DNA of 64,000 nucleotides from Salinadaptatus halalkaliphilus. GTDB lineage: Archaea > Halobacteriota > Halobacteria > Halobacteriales > Natrialbaceae. Numbering within the stretch: the stretch's first letter is position 1; each line of letters opens with the position of its first letter. The translations under genes were made by a program, and so were the position numbers. Under the pieces are notes generated by a model that ran no database searches, was not told the DNA's origin, and saw nothing but the letters and a program-made list of their open reading frames with translations. The DNA is taken from contig NZ_RBZW01000058.1 in the NCBI RefSeq assembly GCF_006543045.1, positions 1-64,000 of the forward strand. The letters are read 5' to 3'. Positions 1-7,997 of this stretch are shown in pieces.

Positions 1-2
1 AC

Positions 3-86
3 GATGACTCTGCTATCGACTGGCAGTTCACGACAGACGATGCACGCATCAAACTCCGCCAGCTATATCCAGCAAATCACGATTGA
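3..86 (+). CDS. Possible 3' end of a transposase gene (partial)
   Basis: The frame is open from the window edge and stops with TGA at 84-86, giving 27 residues that contain IDWQFTTDDARIKL and LYP. I associate this tail, rich in W, FTT, DAR and LYP, with the C-terminus of haloarchaeal IS630-type transposases. That is memory of the family, not a search. The start lies outside the window, so I cannot say whether the gene is intact. The next gene converges on it from the minus strand 21 nt later. Confidence 0.4.
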   Translation, partial: DDSAIDWQFTTDDARIKLRQLYPANHD

Positions 87-107
87 AGCGGCACTAAGCG
101 GTCCCAG

Positions 108-248
108 CTACTCGCGTGCAACCGCGATGTTTCTCGTTCGCCCGCCACACTCCGGGCACGTAGCCAGTGAGTCGGTGGCTTCTCGGTAGCCACAGTCGTA
201 ACATTCGTAGCGCGCTCGAGACGGCGTGTACGGGTCTACAGAGACCAT
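108..248 (-). CDS. 46-aa rubrerythrin-like zinc-ribbon protein
   Basis: A 46-residue protein with two CxxC knuckles (YECYDCGYR near residues 16-19 and TCPECGG near 33-36), which form a minimal rubredoxin/rubrerythrin-like zinc ribbon. Such stand-alone miniproteins are common in haloarchaea and usually carry the name rubrerythrin-like domain protein; their role is unknown. The start is the ATG at 246-248 and the stop is TAG at 108-110. It has no partner in an operon. A second 46-aa protein of the same design lies at 58835-58975. The Cys spacing makes the call firm; function is not inferable. Confidence 0.8.
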   Translation of the reverse strand: MVSVDPYTPSRARYECYDCGYREATDSLATCPECGGRTRNIAVARE

Positions 249-439
249 AGTTGGGTGCGAGAACGACACACAAAAGGTGTTGTGTTGGGACTGTTTTGAT
301 CGATTCCGACAATCAGATCTGCCTATATTCGATCTAGGAGTGACCGTTTGTGGGGAATCGAAATCTGTAGTAGCAGACGGTCGGGAGCAATCCGAGGATT
401 CTCGTCCCCGGGGTCACGAACGGACGGACGAGAGTTTGA

Positions 440-1678
440 ATGTCGCGACCGATTGCGAGCGGATGGAGTTCGCAGTACGACGTGCTCGTGTTGACGGCTG
501 CAATCTGGTTTCTGGGGAAGGCACTTCGATACGCCTTTCCGCCGTTGTTCAGCCCGATCCAGGCAACGTACGGTGTTTCGAATACGATCCTTGGCTTCGC
601 TTTCACGGGATTTATGCTCATCTATGCGGGGATGCAGTTTCCGTCCGGTATCCTTGCCGACCGGTTGGGGTCGGTGACCGTCATCACGGGCGGTGTCGCG
701 GTCTCTACCGGTGCCGCGCTGGTACTGATCGTCGATTCGCCGTTTCTCGTCCTCGTCGCGGCGATGCTCGTGCTTGGTGCCGGTACCGGCGCACACAAGA
801 CTGTCGCCGTACAGTTGCTCGCCCGAACCTACCCTGACCGGACCGGACGTGCACTCGGAATGCTCGATACGTTCGGTGCGTTCGGTGGCGTGGTGGCGCC
901 CGCTGCCGTCGTCGCCGTCGCGAGCGTCCCGTTCGTTCTCGGTGCCAGTTGGCGGCTCTTCTTCCTGCTGGCCGGAGTGATCGGACTTGCGCTGACCATC
1001 GCTTTCTGGCGGCGGGTGCCCCAGCGGGTGCCGACCGAGTCGACCGAGAATACAGCGACGGATGCCGATACGAGTACCGGCATCCGGCAGTATGCCGTGC
1101 TCTTTCGAGACTGGCGGTTCTCGGTATTTGCGCTCGTGACGGTCCTGTTTTCGTTCATGTACAACGGACTCGTGGCGTTTGCCCCGTTGTATCTCACGAC
1201 GGAAGCCGGACTCACGGAAGCGGCTGCTGGCATCCTCTACAGTAGCCTCTTTGCTGCGAGTCTGGTACAATTGGTAACCGGCGATCTCAGCGATCGAATC
1301 GGTCGACTACCGATCATCGTCGGGACGCTCGGACTCGCGTCCGTTTCGGTGCTCGTCTTCGTCATCACGACGGCATCGGCGGGCCCACTCCTCCTCGGCG
1401 GAGCGCTCGTCGCTGCGGGGATCGGTTCACACGGATTTCGTCCCGTTAGAGGCGCTTATCTCATGTCTGCTATCCCCGACGATGTCGCCGGCGGTGGGTT
1501 AGGCGTCGTTCGGACGTTGTTGATGGCCGCCGGTGCCGCCTCGCCGGCGATCGTCGGCGTCGTCTCCGAAACTGCTGGCTTCCAGCCGGCATTCTTGCTG
1601 TTAGCCGCGTCGGTCACGACCGCGACGGGCCTCGCGTCGATCCTGTTGCTTACCGCCGACGGTCCGGTGACTACCTGA
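440..1678 (+). CDS. MFS transporter
   Basis: A 412-aa integral membrane protein with about 12 hydrophobic segments and the major facilitator layout. The loop after TM2 carries the motif SGILADRLGS, a variant of the MFS motif-A G-x-L-x-D-R-x-G, near residues 69-78. The equivalent loop in the second half (GDLSDRIGRLP) repeats the signature, and a hydrophilic central loop separates the halves. It acts in the cytoplasmic membrane as a secondary carrier. The substrate cannot be read from sequence. It is monocistronic, with 190 nt upstream after the divergent zinc-ribbon gene and 300 nt downstream before pckA. Confidence 0.85.
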   Translation: MSRPIASGWSSQYDVLVLTAAIWFLGKALRYAFPPLFSPIQATYGVSNTILGFAFTGFMLIYAGMQFPSGILADRLGSVTVITGGVAVSTGAALVLIVDSPFLVLVAAMLVLGAGTGAHKTVAVQLLARTYPDRTGRALGMLDTFGAFGGVVAPAAVVAVASVPFVLGASWRLFFLLAGVIGLALTIAFWRRVPQRVPTESTENTATDADTSTGIRQYAVLFRDWRFSVFALVTVLFSFMYNGLVAFAPLYLTTEAGLTEAAAGILYSSLFAASLVQLVTGDLSDRIGRLPIIVGTLGLASVSVLVFVITTASAGPLLLGGALVAAGIGSHGFRPVRGAYLMSAIPDDVAGGGLGVVRTLLMAAGAASPAIVGVVSETAGFQPAFLLLAASVTTATGLASILLLTADGPVTT

Positions 1679-1947
1679 GGACTCACACACCGCGTTTGAC
1701 TCGATTCCCTCGACCGCCTCCTCCCTGATATCCCGCTCGAATCTCGAGTACCAGATTCGTTTTTTCAAAAAAATCTCACCCACTCGAACGACGGCGCCAA
1801 GCCACGTGACGAGAAAAATTACTCAGCCTCTGAATAAGTATCCAGAAATTACTAAATCTGCGTATAACAGTTCCTACAGGTACGTACTGCCATACGGTAG
1901 ATTGTCGCGGGGTACGTCATGACACACAGCGAGTAAAATCCTCCACG
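1679..1947. other. Intergenic region, no gene seen
   Basis: This gap between the MFS gene and the pckA promoter is AT-richer than the surroundings, with T-rich runs near 1760-1770 that could end MFS transcription and an AT-rich stretch at 1815-1870. No convincing small ORF, RNA or repeat was seen. Confidence 0.5.
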
Positions 1948-1953
1948 TTTATG
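1948..1953 (+). promoter_or_regulatory. TATA-like box of pckA
   Basis: TTTATG lies 27-32 nt before the pckA ATG at 1980. That is the spacing expected if transcription starts at or next to the start codon, a leaderless transcript typical of haloarchaea. No Shine-Dalgarno sequence precedes the ATG. Confidence 0.5.
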
Positions 1954-1979
1954 CATCCGGATAGTGGGCTAGTACGTAT

Positions 1980-3491
1980 ATGTCCGAAACCGGGACGGAG
2001 GCCCGTCCGCTGGTCAGACAGCTACCCGATCCGACCACCGCGTCGAACGTCCGGTACAATCCATCGCTCGAGGAACTCCGGGAGTTGGCCGCTCACGAGG
2101 AGACGACGACCGAGTTCGGCTCCCCGTCGTACGTCAGCGAGTTCCGCTCGCGAAGTGCCGATCGAACGAAAAACACCGTCGACCACACGTTTTCGTCTCG
2201 CGATCACGATCTCGTCGACGACGCGCTCGAGCGCGCGGTCGACCGAGAGATGGTCTGTATCGACCGTCTGATGGGCCGTCACTCGGAGGCGACGTTTTGT
2301 TGCCGGCTGTTCGTTCCGACCGAACACGCCCGAATCGCGCTGGCGTGGGCGAACCTCTTCGAACCGTCGGACGGTCGAGAACCCGACCTCTATACGGTAC
2401 AGGACCCCGATTACGACGAGACCGAAATTCGCGTGCTTCCCGACGAAGGATTCACCGCGGTGCTTGGCAGCGACTACACCGGCGAGGCCAAGAAGTCGTT
2501 CCTCCGGCTGTTCATGTATCGACTCAAACAGCAGGGCGGTATCGGTCTCCACGCTGGCAGCAAACGTGTTCGCGTTCGTGACGACGACGGCGACCTTCGA
2601 ACCGTCGGCCAGGTGTTTATGGGACTGTCCGCGACCGGCAAGTCGACGCTCACGTCCCACGGCTGCTGGCTCGAGGACCCCGAAGACGCCTCGATGCTGC
2701 AAGACGACGTCTGTGGCCTTCTGCCCGACGGCTCGGTGCCGGGTAGCGAGGGCGAGGGACTGTTCATCAAGACCATCGGCCTCGACGCCGAGGAACAGCC
2801 CGAACTCCACGCCGCCGCGACCGACGAGTCGGCGATTCTAGAGAACGTCGCCGTCGACGACGACGGAACGGTCGACTTCGACGAGGACCGCTACACGTCG
2901 AACTCCCGGGCCATCATCCAGCGCGAGGAACTCGAGAGCGCCGACGAGGAGATCGACCTCGACCGGATGGATCAGGTCTTCTTCATCACGCGCAACCCGC
3001 TGATGCCGCCGGTCGCGAAACTCTCGCCCAAGCAGGCCACCGTCGCGTTCATGCTCGGCGAGTCGATCGAAACCAGCGCCGGTGATCCATCTCGCGCTGG
3101 CGAATCGATCCGCGTCGTCGGGACGAACCCCTTTATAATCGGGTCTGCGGGCGAAGAGGGTAACCTCTTCTACGACCTCATCTCGGAACTCGACATCGAC
3201 TGTTACGTCCTGAACACGGGTTATCTCGGCGAGAAATCCGCAGATATCGGCGTCACCGAGTCGGTCACTATCCTCACCGAGACCGCTCGCGGGGCAATCG
3301 AGTGGACCGACGACGATCGCACTGGTCTTACGATTCCGGCCGACGTCCCCGGGATCGAAATCGACGACTACTACGTCCCCGATCACCTCGAGGACTACGA
3401 GACTGCCCTCGAGGATCTGCGAGACGAGCGCCGGACGTATCTGGCACAGTTCGAGGATCTCCGCGAGGAAATTGCCGACGCAGTGTACTGA
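1980..3491 (+). CDS. pckA: Phosphoenolpyruvate carboxykinase (ATP)
   Basis: A 503-aa cytosolic enzyme that converts oxaloacetate and ATP to PEP, CO2 and ADP, the entry to gluconeogenesis. The kinase-1a P-loop GLSATGKST is at residues 215-223, followed by the metal-binding region around LQDDVCG. Downstream is RAIIQ...FFITRN..MPPV..L, typical of ATP-type PEPCK. The length fits the family, usually about 500-540 residues. The start is set by the upstream TATA box. The TGA stop at 3489-3491 is also the first three bases of an A-family palindromic element. PEP carboxylase (50540-53278) catalyses the opposing direction, so this genome can run both legs of the PEP/oxaloacetate node. Confidence 0.95.
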   Translation: MSETGTEARPLVRQLPDPTTASNVRYNPSLEELRELAAHEETTTEFGSPSYVSEFRSRSADRTKNTVDHTFSSRDHDLVDDALERAVDREMVCIDRLMGRHSEATFCCRLFVPTEHARIALAWANLFEPSDGREPDLYTVQDPDYDETEIRVLPDEGFTAVLGSDYTGEAKKSFLRLFMYRLKQQGGIGLHAGSKRVRVRDDDGDLRTVGQVFMGLSATGKSTLTSHGCWLEDPEDASMLQDDVCGLLPDGSVPGSEGEGLFIKTIGLDAEEQPELHAAATDESAILENVAVDDDGTVDFDEDRYTSNSRAIIQREELESADEEIDLDRMDQVFFITRNPLMPPVAKLSPKQATVAFMLGESIETSAGDPSRAGESIRVVGTNPFIIGSAGEEGNLFYDLISELDIDCYVLNTGYLGEKSADIGVTESVTILTETARGAIEWTDDDRTGLTIPADVPGIEIDDYYVPDHLEDYETALEDLRDERRTYLAQFEDLREEIADAVY

Positions 3492-3573
3492 TAGGGTTTG
3501 CTGTACCGATGTCCCGGCGTGACCGCAGGGTGGTTCGCCGTCGCGCCGGTACCGATTACGACAGGCCGTCTGA
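3489..3573 (+). repeat. Palindromic element, family A (copy A1)
   Basis: Begins with TGATAGGGTTTGCTGTA, whose TGA is the pckA stop codon, and ends with TACGACAGGCCGTCTGA. The core contains CCGATGTCCCGGCG and a GCGCCGG arm that can pair. It is a degenerate member of the family described at 7914-7997. The likely outcome in RNA is a 3' hairpin after pckA. Confidence 0.55.
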
Positions 3574-3819
3574 CTCCGTCCGCGGTAGTGGTCGCGTTTT
3601 TCGTTCGGGAAACCGTGACAACGCTCGAGTAATGAGTCATTGGAGGCAGTAAGCCGGTTACTGAGTCCCGTTGTCGGGAGATCGATCACTCTCCGAGACA
3701 CACTCGAAACCACCGTTTTCTCTGAGGTGAGTCGGCTATTTCGTGGCCGAATAGGCGATTTATCGCCGGAATCACAGCACCGGTTTACAAGCCGACCCGT
3801 TCGAGCCACACGGCGAGGC
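3574..3819. other. Intergenic region with likely promoter
   Basis: The stretch between repeat A1 and the acidic secreted protein contains TTTACA at 3784-3789, about 31-36 nt before the ATG at 3820, a plausible TATA box. The coding frame stays open upstream to about 3640, but that extension is Arg-rich and would bury the signal peptide, so I rejected it. Nothing else was recognised. Confidence 0.45.
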
Positions 3820-5250
3820 ATGAGCGTACACAACAAACTCGTCGTACTCGTGGTGCTGGTGATGCTGTGTTCGGGCGTTGCTACAGCGGTCAGTGCCACG
3901 GGAGTCCAGGACGAACCGGACGAACTAGATCCGACCGACGACGTCGAGGAGATGGTCGACGTCGCGATCGACCAGGCGACGATCGTCGTCGTTGCTGACG
4001 ATGTCGAGGACGCACCGGCCGAGGACCCAGCGGCGGACGATCCGCCTGCCGACGATGACGGCGACGCTGTCGCGGAAGATCAGATCGTCGAGGAAGAACC
4101 GTTCGAAGCAGACGAACCGGATGCCGCGGGCCCAGCCCAAAACGGCGAAACTGCGGCTGAACCGGTTGCGGAAGAAGAACCAGTCGACGAAGAACCGGTC
4201 GATGACGAACCAGTCGAGGAAGAGCCTGTTGAGGACGAACCAGTCGACGAGGCTGATATCTCCCTCGACCACGCAACCGCGTTCGTCGTCGCCGAAGGGG
4301 TAGACACGGCCGCCGACGACGCCCTCGACGACGAACCAGCCGATGCGGACCTCTTGGTCCACCAGGCAACGATATTCGTCCACGTCGACGATCTCGACGA
4401 CGAACTCGACGACCTCGAGGACGAACCCGTCGACGATGACGCAGTCGACGAGACAGACGCACTCGAGGCGTACGACGGCGAACCGGTTGCCGTCCACGAA
4501 GCCCAAGTCGAGGTCACGATCGAGAGCGCGAACGTCGTCGACCTCAGCCAGTTCGTCACCCAGCCCGGTGTCGACGAGGAACCGAGCGACACGCCTGACG
4601 AAGATGGTCTGGACGACGAAGACGACCTCGAGACCGACGATGAATACGACGACGCAGATGACGACTACGAAGACGATGCCATGGCGGACGACGAGCAACT
4701 CCACGTAACCATCGAGCAAGCGGATGTCTTCGTCGTCCACGACCTCGAGGAGATGCCGATGCACGACGGGACAGCCGCCGCCGCTGATGCGGGCGACGAC
4801 GATACGATGAACGACGATGCGGACGATGCGGTCGGTGACGACGACTACAACGACGAAACCGATGATGCACCTGACGACGTGCCGATTGACGCAGCGCCTG
4901 CTCCCGGACTACACATGACGATTGACCAGGCGACTATCTTCGTCATCGATACCGATGACGCCCCGGTCGAGGAACCGATCGAAGACGAGCCAGTTGAGGA
5001 GGAGCCAGTCGAGGAGGAACCAGTTGAGGAGGAGCCAGTCGAGGAGGAACCAGTTGAGGAACCGATCGAAGATGAGCCAGTTGAGGAGCCAGTTGAGGAG
5101 CCAGTGGAGGAGGAACCAGTTGAGGAGGAACCCGTCGACGAGGACGAGCCAACTGACGACGGCCCATTCGACAACGATGATCCGTTCGACGGCGAGGGAC
5201 CGTTCGATGACGGCGGTCCGTTCGACGACGGCGAGACCGCTACCTCGTAA
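3820..5250 (+). CDS. Secreted acidic repeat protein (uncharacterised)
   Basis: A 476-aa protein with a Sec-type signal peptide (residues 1-28: Lys near the N-terminus, then a Val/Leu core ending VSATG). The mature part is overwhelmingly Asp, Glu, Pro and Val. Six short hydrophobic motifs of the form (V/L)xxxIDQATIFV are spaced through it, at about nt 3955, 4252, 4345, 4510, 4702 and 4909. They are separated by acidic linkers rich in VEEEPVEDEPVD. It has no Cys after the signal, no C-terminal membrane anchor and no recognised domain. The repeated strand-like motifs in acidic linkers suggest a secreted or surface repeat protein; function is unknown. The start was chosen for the signal peptide and upstream TATA-like box. 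Confidence 0.75.
   Translation: MSVHNKLVVLVVLVMLCSGVATAVSATGVQDEPDELDPTDDVEEMVDVAIDQATIVVVADDVEDAPAEDPAADDPPADDDGDAVAEDQIVEEEPFEADEPDAAGPAQNGETAAEPVAEEEPVDEEPVDDEPVEEEPVEDEPVDEADISLDHATAFVVAEGVDTAADDALDDEPADADLLVHQATIFVHVDDLDDELDDLEDEPVDDDAVDETDALEAYDGEPVAVHEAQVEVTIESANVVDLSQFVTQPGVDEEPSDTPDEDGLDDEDDLETDDEYDDADDDYEDDAMADDEQLHVTIEQADVFVVHDLEEMPMHDGTAAAADAGDDDTMNDDADDAVGDDDYNDETDDAPDDVPIDAAPAPGLHMTIDQATIFVIDTDDAPVEEPIEDEPVEEEPVEEEPVEEEPVEEEPVEEPIEDEPVEEPVEEPVEEEPVEEEPVDEDEPTDDGPFDNDDPFDGEGPFDDGGPFDDGETATS
4966..5139 (+). repeat. In-frame tandem repeat encoding EEPVE units
   Basis: Imperfect tandem copies of a 15-bp unit (GAGGAGCCAGTCGAG and GAGGAACCAGTTGAG) encode alternating EEPVE and EEPIE blocks near the C-terminus of the acidic protein. 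The near-identity of adjacent copies makes copy-number change by slippage likely. It is coding low complexity, not a CRISPR: there are no unique spacers. Confidence 0.8.
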
Positions 5251-5311
5251 GTAGTCACCACTACCGACGCACTTTTCTGCGATTTGATGGGTCGAGTTAA
5301 CACAGATACTG

Positions 5312-5317
5312 TTATAT
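5312..5317 (+). promoter_or_regulatory. TATA-like box of the HEWD gene
   Basis: TTATAT sits 24-29 nt before the ATG at 5341, consistent with a leaderless mRNA for the HEWD protein. Confidence 0.55.
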
Positions 5318-5340
5318 GTGTCGGGTTCGCACAACCGGCA

Positions 5341-5532
5341 ATGAGTACACAGGTACGAGCACCGACCGCCCGCGTTTGCGAACGGTGTGAGCGCGCTGAA
5401 TACTGGGACGAGGAACTCGAGGCGTGGCAAATCGATCGCGACGGCGACACCAAACAGGTCGGCAGCCCACACTGCTTACACGAGTGGGATATCAACGGCA
5501 CGTTCAACCCGGTTCTCGAGTCCGACGACTGA
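5341..5532 (+). CDS. HEWD family protein
   Basis: A 63-aa soluble protein. The N-terminal half has CERCERAEYWDEELEAW, with a CxxC; the C-terminal half has the name-giving HEWDINGTFNPV preceded by a Cys (PHCLHEWD). This is a small, conserved haloarchaeal family of unknown function. The Cys/His pattern (CxxC then CxxH) suggests a single metal site, by inference. The ATG at 5341 is favoured over upstream in-frame starts because it sits at the correct distance from the TATA box. It is followed after 67 nt by cutA on the same strand. Confidence 0.85.
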   Translation: MSTQVRAPTARVCERCERAEYWDEELEAWQIDRDGDTKQVGSPHCLHEWDINGTFNPVLESDD

Positions 5533-5599
5533 TCGGCCGACGAACGGTTGCCGACGGTCGCCGAGTCTTTTTGGAGCGTCGCCGATATCGTTGCTGACG

Positions 5600-5902
5600 A
5601 TGCCAACGGTCTACATCACTGCCCCGCCAGCCGATGCCGACGTGATCGCCGAGACGCTCGTCGAGGAACGACTCGCCGCGTGTATCAATCAGCTCGAGAC
5701 GACCTCCACCTACCGCTGGGAGGGCGAGATCCACCACGACGATGAGATCATCTTGCTCGCGAAGACGACCGACGCAGCCTATCACGCACTCGAGCAGCGC
5801 GTCCTCGAGATCCACCCCTACGACGTTCCCTGTATCGAACGCTTCGACGAGAGTAACGTCCTCGAGTCGTTCGCCCGGTGGCGACGGGACTCGCTCGAGT
5901 GA
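5600..5902 (+). CDS. cutA: Divalent cation tolerance protein CutA
   Basis: A 100-aa protein of the trimeric CutA1 family, ferredoxin-like fold. It begins MPTVYITAPPADADVIAETL and has the family block RLAACINQL near residues 24-32. Further signatures are TYRWEGEI and the C-terminal HPYDVPCI, then a short FARW tail. Length matches the family almost exactly. CutA proteins are linked to divalent-metal (copper) tolerance, but their biochemical role is poorly defined. It lies between HEWD and L11, all on the plus strand; L11 has its own TATA box, so it is probably a separate transcript. Confidence 0.93.
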   Translation: MPTVYITAPPADADVIAETLVEERLAACINQLETTSTYRWEGEIHHDDEIILLAKTTDAAYHALEQRVLEIHPYDVPCIERFDESNVLESFARWRRDSLE

Positions 5903-5957
5903 CGGAACGATCAGTCTGCGAGAACGCCACCTACCGTGACTGCCCGAAAAAGCAACC

Positions 5958-5964
5958 CTTAAAA
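5958..5964 (+). promoter_or_regulatory. TATA-like box of rpl11
   Basis: CTTAAAA lies 24-30 nt before the ATG at 5988. This spacing decides in favour of ATG 5988 over the GTG at 5979. Confidence 0.55.
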
Positions 5965-5987
5965 CTCGCGCACGGGTTGTGACGGGT

Positions 5988-6461
5988 ATGGCTGGAACCA
6001 TCGAAGTGCTCGTTCCGGGTGGCCAGGCCAACCCTGGCCCACCACTCGGTCCCGAGCTCGGACCGACGCCCGTCGACGTCCAGGCGGTCGTACAGGATAT
6101 CAACGACCAGACGGAAGCTTTCGACGGCACGGAAGTGCCCGTCACCGTCGAGTACGACGAGGACGGTTCGTTCTCGATCGATGTCGGCGTCCCACCGACG
6201 GCGGCACTCGTCAAGGACGAAGCTGGCTTCGACACCGGGAGTGGCGAACCGCAGAAAGATTTCGTCGCCGACCTCTCGATCGATCAGGTCAAGACGATCG
6301 CCGAGCAGAAACACCCGGACCTGCTCGCCTACGACACGAAAAACGCCGCGAAGGAAGTCGTCGGCACCTGCGCCTCGATGGGTGTCACCATCGAAGGCGT
6401 CGACGCACGCGAGTTCAAGCAGAAAGTCGACGACGGCGAGTTCGACGACACGCTGGCGTAA
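5988..6461 (+). CDS. rpl11: 50S ribosomal protein L11
   Basis: A 157-aa protein starting MAGTIEVLVPGGQANPGPPL, the universal L11 N-terminal signature that includes the proline-rich GGxAxPxPPLG segment. The C-terminal rRNA-binding domain has DLLAYDTKNAAKEVVGTCASMG. L11 binds the GTPase-associated region of 23S rRNA and takes part in factor-dependent steps. Archaeal L11 is often near L1-L10-L12, but none of those genes is in this window, so it is solitary here. Recognition is unambiguous. Confidence 0.97.
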   Translation: MAGTIEVLVPGGQANPGPPLGPELGPTPVDVQAVVQDINDQTEAFDGTEVPVTVEYDEDGSFSIDVGVPPTAALVKDEAGFDTGSGEPQKDFVADLSIDQVKTIAEQKHPDLLAYDTKNAAKEVVGTCASMGVTIEGVDAREFKQKVDDGEFDDTLA

Positions 6462-6534
6462 TTACGCGCGATTTTTGACCGTTTCGAAGGTCGTGAAACG
6501 GGTCTATCCCCGTCGAGCGTCCCCCTGATCGTCG

Positions 6535-7629
6535 TTATTCCGTCTCGAGACGCGCTCTCAGGAACCGTCGACAGATAGTAACGGCGTCGGCCCAGGTTGG
6601 GTGTGCGTCGGCGGTCGCCAGCGCTCGACAGCCAAGCGCCGCGAGTCGATCGCGGTCACCCGCGAGCCGATCGACGATGGCGACGATACGCGCCAGATCG
6701 GTCGGATCTACGAGAAAGCCGTTGTGATCGTCGGCCACGAACTCGCCCGCACCGCCGACGGTGCTGGCAATCGGAACGGCGCCGTATTCCATCGCCTCGA
6801 GGTAGCACATCCCGAAGCTTTCGTACCGCGACGGGACCGCGAGGACGTGCGTCCGGTCGAGAATCGACTCGAGTGTCGCTGCATCGACGGCACCCGTATA
6901 CGAGACGCGGTCTCGGATGCCGAGTGAGTCAACGCGAGCGCGGACCTGGCGGGTAGTAGCCGGATCGGCGCATCGGTTGCCGACGACGGTGAGGTGCCAC
7001 TCCCGGTCGACGCGGGCGAGCGCGGACAGGAGCGTCGAGAGGTTCTTCCGCGGAATCAGGTTCCCGAGAAACGTCACCGCGAGCGGACTTGTTTGCGCCC
7101 GCTCGCGAACGGCCTCGCTCGAGACCGCTGGGCCGCTGTGGCGGCCGGCCGGGGGTGCGACGGTCGTCGGAACCGACGCGAGATCAGTCGTCCGCTTTCG
7201 AGTGAACTCGCTAGTGGCGATGGCGCCGTCGACCGACTCGAGGTAACGTCGTTCGCGGTCGCGGATTCGAGTGGGGACGGTCTGGCACCCATCGGCCGGA
7301 CGCGCCGAGTCGAGGAGATGAACGACGGTGACGATCCGCCGCGGGCGCTCGAGATCCCGGTTGTACGCGGCCAGTGTGGGTCGACAGAGTTCGTCCTGCA
7401 AGAGGATGTCGACGGGGCGGTCGAGTCGATCACGGATGTCACTGCACGGGTCCTCGGTGGCGCCGACGGCCGGGCGATCGTCCCCCGACTCGTCGACCCC
7501 AGTACGCGGGAGCGAGATCACCGACACGTCGTCACCGCGGTCCTCGAGACCCTCGACGAGCTTGCGGTCGTACCGATAGCCACCCGACCGCTGGTCGAGC
7601 GAGCCGTAGATGACCAGCCCGATTTTCAT
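6535..7629 (-). CDS. Glycosyltransferase family 4 protein
   Basis: A 364-aa GT-B fold enzyme. The N-terminus MKIGLVIYGSLD followed by GGYRYDRKLV is the usual acceptor-domain start of GT4 enzymes. The C-terminal donor domain has LGNLIPRKNLSTLL, then AVPSRYESFGMCYLEAMEYG with the ESFG/E-x7-E nucleotide-sugar signature, and GGAGEFV. It would transfer a sugar from a nucleotide donor in the cytosol. The acceptor is unknown. No other glycan genes flank it, so a pathway cannot be assigned. Two A-family palindromes lie between its start and the ThDP gene. Confidence 0.88.
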   Translation of the reverse strand: MKIGLVIYGSLDQRSGGYRYDRKLVEGLEDRGDDVSVISLPRTGVDESGDDRPAVGATEDPCSDIRDRLDRPVDILLQDELCRPTLAAYNRDLERPRRIVTVVHLLDSARPADGCQTVPTRIRDRERRYLESVDGAIATSEFTRKRTTDLASVPTTVAPPAGRHSGPAVSSEAVRERAQTSPLAVTFLGNLIPRKNLSTLLSALARVDREWHLTVVGNRCADPATTRQVRARVDSLGIRDRVSYTGAVDAATLESILDRTHVLAVPSRYESFGMCYLEAMEYGAVPIASTVGGAGEFVADDHNGFLVDPTDLARIVAIVDRLAGDRDRLAALGCRALATADAHPTWADAVTICRRFLRARLETE

Positions 7630-7829
7630 CGCTCGGTGGACGCGAGCGAGGGACTTGTTCGTTCCGCCGTTTCACAGCGCCTGTGAGCGACGGTTGTGAC
7701 GCTTTCACAGACCTCCGTCGCGGATGTAACGGCGAGATACAGACACTCTACTGCCGGATAATAACTTTCAACGGGCCGAGGCGACCGTCCAACGTTTGGA
7801 GAAAGGTAACTGACTACTAATCGACCGGT
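7630..7829. other. Intergenic region, no gene seen
   Basis: The gap upstream of the glycosyltransferase and before repeat A2 has an AT-richer section at 7740-7820 that could hold the glycosyltransferase promoter on the minus strand. I see no ORF or RNA gene. Confidence 0.4.
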
Positions 7830-7914
7830 TCAGACGGCCTGCTGTGCGTCAGTGCCGGCCAGCCCGCGACACGGCTGCGGTTGGACCGGGACATCGGTAC
7901 GGCAGTCCGTCTCA
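7830..7914 (-). repeat. Palindromic element, family A (copy A2)
   Basis: Ends are TCAGACGGCCTGCTGTG and GGTACGGCAGTCCGTCTCA, imperfect inverted repeats. On the minus strand it starts TGAGACGGACTGCCGTACCG then ATGTCCCGG, closely matching the plus-strand copy at 20985. It directly abuts copy A3, forming a tandem pair. Confidence 0.6.
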
Positions 7915-7997
7915 TACGGATTACTGTAACGATTTACCGGCGCACCCGCCGCCCGGGTCACGGGTGCGCCGGAAATGACTTACAGTAAACCGTATCA
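7914..7997 (-). repeat. Palindromic element, family A (copy A3), terminator-like
   Basis: The best-preserved short copy. Its outer arms are TACGGATTACTGTAACG and the near-inverse ending CTTACAGTAAACCGTA. The inner arms CCGGCGCACCCG and CGGGTGCGCCGG form a perfect stem around a short GC-rich loop. Read on the minus strand it starts TGATACGG, and that TGA is the stop codon of the ThDP enzyme. In RNA this is a strong hairpin right after the stop codon, so a role in 3'-end formation or mRNA stability is plausible but not shown. Confidence 0.7.

Noticed and set aside
4966-5139. The EEPVE-coding repeats as a CRISPR or mobile repeat
   Set aside because: They are in frame in a coding region, with a 15-bp period and no unique spacers.
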